Below, piece after piece: positions 1 to 9,395 of a stretch of DNA of 64,000 bases (the stretch's first letter is position 1; every line of letters begins with the position of its first letter). Under the pieces are notes generated by a model. The model searched no databases and had not been told where the DNA came from. It was given only the letters and a program-made list of their open reading frames with translations. This DNA is from Boesenbergia rotunda (Eukaryota > Streptophyta > Magnoliopsida > Zingiberales > Zingiberaceae). Where the stretch lies: NCBI GenBank assembly GCA_024364735.1, contig JAGFNQ010001187.1:502198-566197 (forward strand), in the 5' to 3' direction. Made by a program: the position numbers and the translations under genes.

Positions 1-225
1 CGACTCAAGTTTGACCCAGTATGCCCTAGGTCTAGGATCCTTTCATGCCTATAAAAATATATCAAAAAATTAGTGGCCAAATAATCCAAAAATGTGTAAA
101 TTTGCAATTAAGTCCAAAATAAGAGGAAATCCTAAAACCTAGGGTAAAATCACAATTAAGCAATAAAAACATAGGTTAAACATGGATTTTAACAATTAAA
201 ATAATCAACAAAATGATATTTATCA
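1..225 (-). repeat. Terminal part of a gypsy-type LTR
   Basis: These bases closely match 44815-45037 and 60240-60467, the outer ends of the two LTRs of the minus-strand gypsy-type element at 42284-60467. Read on the minus strand the segment starts TGATAAATATC, the start of that LTR. No polypurine tract lies to its right. Position 226 is instead the interior of a Copia LTR, so this end faces a target site: either the 5' LTR of an element lying mostly left of the window or a solo LTR. Confidence 0.8.
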
Positions 226-1291
226 GGGTGCCAAACCCCCTTGGTTTGGCCGGCCACTTAAAAGGGAGAAAACCAATTAATTTGGTTTAATTAATAAAAT
301 AAATCTAGCGCGATTTGTTTTATAAATTATGGATAAATAAATTTGTATAAAGAAATTTATATTAATAAATTTATAGAAATTTATTTCTTTTTTCGAAATT
401 AAAATAATCCGTGGAATGGTTTATTTTAATTTTATAAAATCAATTATGAATTGATTTTTCCATTAAAAGAAAAATTATAAATTTCTTATAAAATTTATTC
501 CATAATTAAAGAAGAGAATTAATTGTTTTATTATAAAGTTAGTTATAATAAAACTAGGCCTAACGGAATAATTTATAAGATAAATTTCTTATGAAAATTA
601 ATTCCGTTAATTCCGTTAAAGAGGAGACTTAGCAAGGGAGAGGTTGCTATATAAAGGAACCAAAGGCTAGCCTTCAATTCCAATCAATTGAGTTGATTAA
701 GAGTTAATCCTCTCCCTCTCTCTCTCTTATTCTCTTCTCCTTCTCCCTCCCATCTAGGGCCGGCACCCAACCTAGATCTCCTAGGGCCGGCGCACCTTCA
801 TTGTTCTCCAAGGAGTTGGCGTGAGCAATCTACACCAAGGAGAAGCCAACCAAGAAGAAGAAGAAGCGGATCACATCTCCTTCCTTCTCGGAATTCGATT
901 CCGTTTCTCGGGTGGTTAGTTTCCTATCTTTTCTCTTGTTCTTCTAGTTGTATCTTCGGAGAATCTAGTAGTTCTCGTCGGCACAAAACTCGTGGCTTTG
1001 CGAAGTCATCCCGAAGAGAACTCGGCGTGGACGCGAATAGAGGCGAAGCTTCCAAGGGACACTACGGTTGGATCTCGTCCCTTACTTCGAGTTACGAGAG
1101 GTACTTAGTAAATTAGTTTACTTTTTCCGCAAAGTTTTAATTTATGATTATGTCAACACATCATAAGGTTGCATGCTAGATACGTGGTTAAATTAATTTA
1201 GGAAATTATTTTATGCTAATTCTTCCGCTGCACGTAAAAATTTAAAATTTTACGAACTCGTATCCTTGTTGACATGCACCCGGTCCCAACA
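226..1291 (+). repeat. 5' LTR of Copia-1, 3' portion
   Basis: Aligns with 7869-8937 of the 3' LTR nearly base for base and ends in CCCAACA directly before the primer binding site. It holds the promoter and the R/U5 part. The counterpart of 6669-7868 is missing on its left. Confidence 0.9.
648..656 (+). promoter_or_regulatory. TATA box of Copia-1 5' LTR
   Basis: TATATAAAG, followed by a CT-rich 5' transcribed region. The same motif is at 8294-8302 in the 3' LTR. Position within the LTR and conservation make it the likely core promoter. Confidence 0.7.
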
Positions 1292-1292
1292 G

Positions 1293-1304
1293 TGGTATCA
1301 GAGC
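1293..1304 (+). other. Primer binding site, initiator tRNA-Met
   Basis: TGGTATCAGAGC, complementary to the 3' end of plant initiator tRNA-Met, one base after the LTR. It primes minus-strand cDNA synthesis. Confidence 0.9.
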
Positions 1305-3002
1305 CGGTTAGTGTTCGACATAATCATATGATTGTTTTGCGGAACACTTTGTCATAATCTCAATTTTGGAAAATTTTTCAATTATGGAAACTTTCCAATT
1401 ATAATAAATTTTAGATTTAGGAATTTCAAAGTTTGGAAATCCTCATGAAATTTCGCAAACGTTTGAAATTTCCTAGTTTCTGAAATTTTATAATAATTGT
1501 GAAAACTTCCCATCTTTGGAAACTTTCCAATCTTGAAAATTTTCTATTTTAGAAATTTTCCAACTTTGGAAAAATATAAGTTTTCTTTGTACCAGAAACT
1601 TACAATTATTCAGAAAACCAATTTATGAAATCTCGCAATTTTAGACACTTTCTTTTAAGAAAGTCTAGACAAATTTATGGACAGTTAATTGACAATTAAA
1701 TTTGAATTGGTCTTTAAATTGACAACAAAATTCTTTATTTTGGATTGAGCCTCGGAGAGCCGTCCAATTTAAAGTTTGTTGTTGTTATTTAATTTCCCAA
1801 TTTTAAATGAAATTGTCATGTTTAATTTGGTTGCGCTTCCGAAGCGGACCAAATTGGATTTACGACAAATTACTTTTCTTTGGGTATCTGAGCCTCGGGG
1901 AGCCACCCTTAGAAAACGATTTGTTGTAATTAATTAAATCCATGAATAAAATATGTTTTAAGAGGTGATGCTCTTACATATTGTTGTCTCCAAAATTAAT
2001 TAGGAAAATGGTTCCCTATAGAGTTTCTTAAATGAGATTTTCATGAAAATAATATGTGGTTGAATTAAGGGAATTGTCTCTTAATTTAACAAGTTTTGAT
2101 TTAGAGAAATCAAAGTCTTGAACATATTATTTCCGAAATTGATTATGACAATTTAGGAAATTGTTTCCCAAAACAATTCCTTCAATAAAGTATGAAATTA
2201 GAATTAGGAAATCCGGTTCTAATTCAATTAATGAGACTTGATAACTTAAGTCACATACATATTTTATTAAGGAAATCGTTAGTCATGACATGATTATATG
2301 TCATGAATGTGCTTAGAAAAGATGAGACCCAAAACCCCTTACAAAATATTAAGGCCAACACCTTCCATTAATATGGTTAGAATCGGAGTTTTGTTTCTCG
2401 TTTGGGTTGATGGACACATCCATGCCCAACTTGAACCTCAACATGTTCAAACCATGGAATTAGTTTGTGAATAATGTAGTTGGAGTCAGAGGTCAATCCT
2501 TAGTTTTGGTTGTTGGACACATCCAAGCCTGACTAAACGATTGAATGAGCTCCAACCATATTAAAACTATTTCTTGATTAATGGGTCAGCCTTAAGCTTG
2601 GAGCATCGATTTGTTGTGCCACAGCCAAGGTCGATGTAAAGAGAGGTGCAGTTGGGTGCTATGTATAATGTCGCATACTTGTTAATGAGTTAACAACCCA
2701 ATGATTTATGCAAACATTCAATTAGTTGATAGCATAATGTGATAGTTACATATATGTGATATGTAATCGGTATAATTACCTACCTTCATAGCTAAGAATA
2801 ACTTGATGGCCACAGCCATGGTGGTTCTTATCTATGGTTGGATGTCAACCTATTTGGAGATGTTTCTACGATCTCCCAAATTGATAAAAAAGGGTTATTC
2901 AATTTGAAAAATAAATAGGATTTTATTTATGTATGTTGATACATTCTTTAATCATTCTTCTCACATAAGCTCAATTTGTATTTCTAGGATAATCACTCGA
3001 TC
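1305..3002 (+). other. Long untranslated leader of Copia-1
   Basis: No sustained reading frame across 1.7 kb between primer site and gag ATG. It contains many TTTGGAAA-like words (about 1370-1580), three successive stem-loop-like inverted repeats (1740-1767, 1824-1855, 1882-1908) and two copies of a TTGGACACATCCA-like segment (about 2409 and 2512). Such leaders usually carry packaging and dimerisation signals; that role is inferred. Confidence 0.7.
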
Positions 3003-3824
3003 ATGTCTTCTCTAAACTTGCGTTCCATTTTGGACACCAATAAACTGTCTGGGCCGAACTTCATGGACTGGCTTCGAAACCTAAGGATAGTCCTCAAGGC
3101 AGAGAAGCTTGCTTATGTCATTGAAAATCAACTTCCCAACCATCCTCCAGAGAATGCAACTCCAGACCAATTGTTGGCCTATCAGAAACATGTGACCGAT
3201 TCTGAACTTGCGAGTTGCATCATGCTAGCCTCTATGGTACCTGAGCTGCAAAAGCAGCATGAGCATATGGATGCTTATACCATCATCTTCCATCTTCATG
3301 AGTTGTTTGAAGAGCAGGCGAGATCCGAAAGGTTCGAAGTCTCCAAACTCCTCTTCACCACTAAGATGCAGGAAGGCACTTCTGCCTCGAAGTTTGTGTT
3401 AAAGATGTTGGGGTACATTGAGCGACTGAGCGCACTCGGTTTTGCAATGGATCATGAACTAAGTATTGACTTAATTCTACATTGTTTACCCAAAAGTTAT
3501 TCACAATTTGTGATGAACTATCGGATGAACAAGCTGGAGACCACCATACCTGAGTTGCTCAACCTGCTGAAGACTGTAAAGCCTTCTGTAAGCCGGATCA
3601 AAAGACAGTACTGTTAGTTGGTTCCTCGAAGAAGGGTTCTAAGAGGAAGGCCAAAGAACAGAACAAAGGGAAGAAGAAAAAGGCCAAAAAGACTAAAAGG
3701 GCACCAAAAGGCACTTGCCATCACTGTGGCTAGGAGGGCCACTGGCTAAGAAACTGCAAGGTTTATCTTGAGTCCTTGAAGAAGAAGGTATCCGATGCCC
3801 CATCTTCTTCAGGTATCTTCATTA
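3003..3824 (+). pseudogene. gag: Copia-1 gag (capsid-nucleocapsid), broken
   Basis: An open frame of 204 codons starting at ATG 3003 encodes a Copia Gag (UBN2/retrotran_gag_2 type): an N-terminal block with LSGPNFMDWLRNLRI and, near residues 95-175, the helical capsid core. The frame then shifts near 3590. A CCHC zinc knuckle (CHHCG...GHW...NC) lies at about 3717-3763 in another phase and carries an in-frame TAG at 3731-3733 where the motif normally has Gln. Gag would form the virus-like particle and bind element RNA. The lysine-rich stretch 3640-3710 is the usual basic linker. The fragment ends at about 3824, where the protease should begin but is missing. Confidence 0.85.
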
Positions 3825-5187
3825 TTGAATGTCACTCTATTTTGTTATTTTGTTCCTTCGTTAATAAAGAACATTGTATCTATTTCATGTTTGAATGAAA
3901 AGGGTTACCATTTAACTTTTAGTAACAATTGTTGTTACATAACTTTAAATGGTGTTCTTTATGGGACTAGAACTTTATGCAATGGTATCTACACGTTAGA
4001 TTTATCCGGTGACATTTTCAATATCGAAGTAAGCAACAAGCGTGCACGAATAGATAATCGAATAGACTCCTACACATGGCATTGTCGTCTTGGCCATATA
4101 AGTAAGAAACGCATGACCGAATTACACTGATGTGGAATTCTGGAATCATTTGAACCTGGTTCATTTGATACATGCGAATCATGCTTAAAAGACAAGATGA
4201 CCAAATTACCCTTTTCCGGAAAAGGTAATCCAGTGGGAGAATTGCTTGGTCTAATACATACTGATGTATGTAGACCAATGCCAACTCTTGCACAAGGAGG
4301 CTATAGCTACTTCATCACCTTTATCGATGATCACTCACGATTCGGGTATGTGTTCTTGATGAAACACAAATCTGAAGCTTTTGAGAAATTCAAAGAGTTC
4401 AAAAATGAAGTAGAGAAACAGCTTGGCAAAAGTATTAAGATACTTCGATCCGATCGGGGTGGTGAATACTTGAGTCAAGAATTTCAAGATTATCTTAGGG
4501 ACAATGGGATATTGTCTCAATGGACTCCGCCGTATACACCACAGCATAATGGTGTATCTGAGAGGCATAACCGAACCTTGATGGACGTGGTTAGATCCAT
4601 GATGAACCATGCAACTCTTCCAAAATCCTTTTGGGGCTATGCACTTAAGACAGCTGTTTACTTGCTAAACAGAGTCCCGACCAAGGTAGTCTCTACTACT
4701 CCATATGAGAGGTGGAATAGTAAGAAACCCCACTTAACTCACCTTAAGATATGGGGTTGTCCTGCTTATGTGAAGCGGACTGTATCAGACAAATTGGATG
4801 CTAAGTCTGATAAATGTCTATTTATTGGATACCCTAAGGAAACGAAGGGTTACCAATTCTATCATCCCTTGGAGCAAAAGGTGTTTGTTTCAAGGCATGC
4901 TGTATTTCTGGAAAAAGAATTTCTTTTACAAGAAAACAGTGGGAGTAGCATTGAACTTGATGAAGTTCAAGAAACTCCAATAGACATTACAGAGACACCT
5001 AGTCTAGACCCACAACCAATACCTCATAATGATGAGCTATCAGTTGAACCTAAAACAACGCCACCTCTTCGTAGGTCTGATAGGACACGCAATATTCCAG
5101 AGAGATACGGATTTCTCATAAGTGAATCGAACGACGTGTTACTCATAAGCGATGATGAACCTATCAGTTATGAAGATGTTCTGAAAT
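3825..5187 (+). pseudogene. Copia-1 pre-integrase and integrase, broken
   Basis: The frame enters in the pre-integrase region (VPSLIKNIVSISCLNEKGYH) with no protease active site before it. The zinc-binding HHCC motif is at about 4074-4190 (WHCRLGH, then CESC), interrupted by TGA 4128-4130. From 4197 the catalytic core is open: Asp in HTD at 4263-4265, Asp in SDRGGEY at about 4452 and Glu in SERHNRTL at about 4560, giving the DX35E spacing of retroviral-type integrases. The C-terminal part contains LKIWGCPAYVKR and a variable linker with PLRRSDRTRNIPERYGF, normal for Copia. The enzyme joins cDNA to chromosomal DNA. Key residues are intact, so the defects are upstream and downstream. Confidence 0.9.
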
Positions 5188-6654
5188 GTTCAGAAAGGGA
5201 CAAATGGCTTGAAGCCATGAAGTCGGAAATGGATTCCATGTATGAAAATCAAGTATGGGACTTGGTTAACCCACCTGATGGGATTAAGCCCATAGGGTGC
5301 AAGTGGGTTTTCAAGAAGAAAACCGACATGGAAGGTAATTATGCTTAAATCCATTCGGATGCTCCTGGCCATAGCAGCTCATTATGATTATGAGATATGA
5401 CAAATGGATGTGAAAACAGCTTTCCTTAATGGAAACTTGCTTAAGGATGTATACATGATACAACCTGAAGGTTTCACATCGGTTGACAAAACCAAAATAT
5501 GCAAGCTTCGGCGATCCATATATGGACTGAAGCAAGCATCCAGGAGCTGGAACATCCGTTTTGATGAGACAATCAAAAAGTTTGATTTCTCATAAAATCC
5601 TGACGAACCTTGTGTGTACAAGAAGGTTAGTGAGAGTGCAGTCGTATTCCTAGTATTATATGTCGATAACATATTAATTATAGGAAACGATATATCAGTT
5701 TTACAGACAGTTGAAATTTGGTTGTCCAAAACTTTCTCCATGAAAGACCTGGGAGAAGCAACCTATATCCTTGGGATTAGAATCTATAGAGATAGATCAA
5801 AACGGTTGCTTGGTCTTTCGCAGTCTACATATATAGACCGAGTGCTAAAAAGGTTTAGCATGTCGGAATCCAAGAAAGGTTTCCTTCCCATCAGGCATGG
5901 GATCAACCTTTCAAAGTCTATGTGTCCGCGCACAGAAGACGAGAGGATTTGCATGAATAAGATTCCCTATGCATCCGCAATAGGATCTATCATGTATGTC
6001 ATGTATGCTATGTTATGTACTAGACCCGATGTATCGTATGCTTTGAGCGTCACAAGCAGATACCAGTCGGATCCAGGAATGGATCATTGGGTGGCTGTCA
6101 AGACAATCCTTAAGTACTTAAGAAGAACTAAGGATGTGTTCCTAATATATGGAGAAGGAGATATGGTAATACGTGGGTATACAGATGCCAGTTTCCAGAC
6201 AGATAAGGATGACTCCAAATCGCAGTCTGGATACGTATTTACTTTGAATGGAGGCGCAGTAAGTTGGAAAAGTTCCAAACAAGACACCGTAGCGGATTCT
6301 ACCACGGAAGCAGAATATATCGCAGCTTCGGAAGCAGCAAAGGAAGCAGTTTGGATCAAGAAGTTTGTCTCAGAACTTGGTGTGGTTCCAACCATTGATG
6401 AAGCAGTGCCGGTTTACTGCAACAACAATGGAGCTATTGCACAAGCAAAGGAACCAAGGTCTCATCAGCGATCCAAACACGTGCTTCGACGCTATCATCT
6501 GATCAGAGAGATTATAAGTAGGAATGACATACAAATTAAGAGGGTTCCCACTGGAAGGAATATAGCGGATCCTTTAACTAAGGTCTTGCCTCAAAGCAAG
6601 TTTGAGGGACATGTTAGAGCCTATGGTATTGGATACCGTAGCGATTGGCATTAG
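5188..6654 (+). pseudogene. Copia-1 reverse transcriptase-RNase H, broken
   Basis: The Copia RT start (WLEAMKSEMDSMYENQVWDL) runs to about 5340, where roughly 25-30 residues of the usual finger segment are deleted and the phase changes. It resumes as LKSIRMLLAIAAHYDYE, hits TGA 5398-5400 (normally Trp before QMDVKTAFLNG), continues through YGLKQASRSW, then TAA 5593-5595. The catalytic YVDD box is YVDN at 5659-5670, losing the second metal-binding Asp. RNase H spans about 6170-6640: GYTDAS, TTEAEYIAA and ADPLTK are present, but CDN is CNN (Asn codon 6421-6423). The C-terminus at 6654 is normal. This copy could move only with enzymes from another element. Confidence 0.9.
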
Positions 6655-6655
6655 G

Positions 6656-6668
6656 CCAAGTGGGAGTT
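6656..6668 (+). other. Polypurine tract of Copia-1
   Basis: The purine-rich CCAAGTGGGAGTT ends directly before TGTTAGTG, the LTR start. It is the RNase H-resistant primer for plus-strand cDNA. Confidence 0.7.
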
Positions 6669-8937
6669 TGTTAGTGATATGAGAGAAGTGTCCTAAGGCA
6701 ATCGCCTTATGATGTAAACATTTATATTAATAAATGATAATTTACTATTTGAGTATACATGTTTTGTGTATTTGATTGGGATCTTGAACTCATCTACTGA
6801 AAGTCCGCAATACAATTCACAGCATAAGAGAATTTGTGATGGGATCACAACTAGTGACTATCTCTAAATGTGCAATTGTGAAGTATTGAAAATATCCCTA
6901 GTCGATGAATTGATAAATATGGACACTATCAATTCTGTTGAGACTAGCATGGGTTATTCTCTAATCAGCTGATTCTCACTGGCTGGTGACATTGGGATGT
7001 CCGAAGATAAACATGGATGCTAGTTAAGGGAACTAGTTCATTGGAGTGACTAGATGTAAGACTTCATATGGGAATCTACATGTAGATATGTCAATGAAGT
7101 TCTTACTGCAGCTTAAGTACGATGTTCCTTTGACTTGCGGTGTTCAAGTCATCTTGGTCATGGAGACTTATACTTTAACATCTTAAGCAAGCATCTCCAA
7201 GGAGGTGTGGACCCAGGATGATTGGGTATAAGCCGAAGTGCCCAAAGATGTTTGAACAGCCTACAAAGGATTCACCACTCCTTGCGAGGAGATGTATACC
7301 CAGGCCTATCGTCGGATTGTTACTCAAAACCTCTGGCCAGAGTATATCATGTTTAGAGTGCGAGTCTCTAAAATACATGAGAGTAATTAGAAATCCAAAG
7401 GACGAGAAAGACACTACTTGGGCTAGGTGTGACGTAGTCAGCCTAGTGGGGACTGACACATATAGACCGTGTCCTGAACCAAGTGGGTATAAGGTGGTGA
7501 AGGGAATGAGGCACGACTCATTAGAGCTACTGAAGGGTTTCAGAATTACTTCTGAGGTCAAACCGTTGATCTTTCGATTAATTGGGGGTCATGATGTACT
7601 ACTAGGTGCCACTCATGACCGTTCTATAATTGGTTGATTATAGACAGCCAACATAAATCGAAAGCCTATTTAGTCACACACACTACGAGTAATCCGAGGG
7701 ATTTAAAACGAGTTGAAAATTGGATTTTCCGATCAAGAGAAATAAGTCGAATCTGAGTTAATCAGAGGCGCAATGGAAGCTAAAATTGGCTAAGTCTTTT
7801 GAAGGCTTATTGGGCGAATTAAATGAGTTTAATTCGCGATGGATGCGGCTTGATTGGCCGGCCAAGGAGGGTGCCAAACCCCCTTGGTTTGGCCGGCCAC
7901 TTAAAAGGGAGAAAACCAATTAATTTGGTTTAATTAATAAAATAAATCTAGCGCGATTTGTTTTATAAATTATGGATAAATAAATTTGTATAAAGAAATT
8001 TATATAAATAAATTTATAGAAATTTATTTCTTTTTTGGAAATTAAAATAATCCGTGGAATGGTTTATTTTAATTTTATAAAATCAATTATGAATTGATTT
8101 TTCTATTAAAAGAAAAATTATAAATTTCTTATAAAATTTATTCCATAATTAAAGAAGAGAATTAATTATTTTATTATAAAGTTAGTTATAATAAAAGTAG
8201 GCCTAATGGAATAATTTATAAGAAAATTTATAAGATAAATTTCTTATGAAAATTAATTCCGTTAAAGAGGAGACTTAGCAAGAGAGAGGTTGCTATATAA
8301 AGGAACCAAAGGCTAGCCTTCAATTCCAATCAATTGAGTTGATTAAGAGTTAATCCTCTCCCTCTCTCTCTCTTATTCTCTTCTCCTTCTCCCTCCCATC
8401 TAGGGCCGGCGCCCAACCTAGATCTCCTAGGGCCGGCGCACCTTCATTGTTCTCCAAGGAGTTGGCGTGAGCAATCTACACCAAGGAGAAGCCAACCAAG
8501 AAGAAGAAGAAGCGGATCACATCTCCTTCCTTCTCGGAATTCGATTCCGTTTCTCGGGTGGTTAGTTTCCTATCTTTTCTCTTGTTCTTCTAGTTGTGTC
8601 TTCGGAGAATCTAGTAGTTCTCGTCGGCACAAAACTCGTGGCTTTGCGAAGTCATCCCGAAGAGAACTCGGCGTGGACGCGAATAGAGGCGAAGCTTCCA
8701 AGGGACGCTACGGTTGGATCTCGTCCCTTACTTCGAGTTATGAGAGGTACTTAGTAAATTAGTTTACTTTTTCCGCAAAGTTTTAATTTATGATTATGTC
8801 AACACATCATAAGGTTGCATGCTAGATACATGGTTAAAATAATTTAGGAAATTATTTTATGCTAATTCTTCCGCTGCACGTAAAAATTTAAAATTTTACG
8901 AACCCGTATCCTTGTCGACATGCACCCGGTCCCAACA
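6669..8937 (+). repeat. 3' LTR of Copia-1 (complete, 2.27 kb)
   Basis: Starts TGTTAGTGATATG after the polypurine tract and ends CCCAACA, with TATATAAAG at 8294-8302. A GGCCGGCC inverted repeat lies at 7857-7899; the gypsy-type LTR end seen at 225/226 in the other copy falls inside it. An open frame of 139 codons at 7218-7637 has no recognisable domain and I do not call it a gene. Confidence 0.9.
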
Positions 8938-9345
8938 CAAACTTGGTGCAACCACCAGTTTGAAAGGTTTTCGTATTTACAAAATTTTTTATCTTATTTT
9001 CTTTTCTTTTTTTTCTCAACACCACTACAACTTTTCCGTCTTTTATTTTAAAAATAAATAATATCTGTGGAATTCTTATTTTTTCAATTTTGAATTCTTA
9101 TTTTTTCACCATAAAACAATCAACTTTTGAAAATTTGTCACAAAACTTTTTTATTATTATTTTAATATTATTTTTTCTCGAAATTCGTGCTAAGCAAACT
9201 TTTTCCCAAACAGTAAATTCTTACCTTTTCATCATTAATCAGAATTAATAAAGTCAACTTTTTCAAAAATTAGTCATAATTTTCTTTCCATTTTTTTTAA
9301 TTATTATTTTATCTCCGAATTCGTGCAAACTCCCCCTTTTTGGCG
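8938..9345 (+). repeat. Leader fragment of a gag-only LTR element
   Basis: ACTTGGTGCAACCACCAGTTT and the AT-rich text after it match the start of the interior of the gag-only elements at 52452 onward and 63942 onward, which follow a tRNA-Met primer site there. Here the LTR and primer site are absent and Copia-1 ends directly before it. The simplest reading is that Copia-1 inserted just inside the interior of a plus-strand gag-only element whose LTR lies left of the window. Confidence 0.65.
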
Positions 9346-9380
9346 TGAGGAGGACATCACTGATGCATCTTGCACCAACA
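9346..9380 (-). repeat. 35-bp remnant of a 3' LTR
   Basis: The stretch ending CATCTTGCACCAACA matches the terminus of the LTR at 14688-14722. Left of it the sequence leaves the LTR at once and shows a second polypurine-like run (CTCCCCCTTTTTGG at about 9330-9343). Confidence 0.65.
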
Positions 9381-9395
9381 ATCTCCCCCTTTTTG
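9381..9395 (-). other. Polypurine tract of the minus gag-only element
   Basis: On the minus strand this reads CAAAAAGGGGGAGAT directly before TGTTGG, the LTR start. The same tract precedes the 3' LTRs at 57004 and, on the minus strand, 17205. Confidence 0.75.

Larger units (their letters stand above)
226..8937 (+). mobile_element. Copia LTR retrotransposon 1 (defective)
   Basis: Plus-strand Ty1/copia element in the order LTR, tRNA-Met primer site, 1.7-kb leader, gag, integrase, RT, RNase H, polypurine tract, LTR. Integrase before RT is the diagnostic Copia order. The first ~1.2 kb of the 5' LTR is absent, because a gypsy-type LTR end occupies 1-225; the complete 3' LTR is 2,269 bp. The shared LTR parts differ at only a few percent of positions by eye. 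The element cannot work by itself: the protease core is missing, ~25-30 residues of RT are deleted, catalytic RT and RNase H aspartates are Asn, and there are several stops. The bases after the 3' LTR are the leader of a gag-only element, so this Copia copy probably inserted there. Confidence 0.9.

Noticed and set aside
7218..7637. 139-codon ORF in the Copia-1 3' LTR
   Set aside because: No recognisable domain, lies wholly in U3/LTR, and the 5' LTR copy of this part is outside the window, so conservation cannot be judged.
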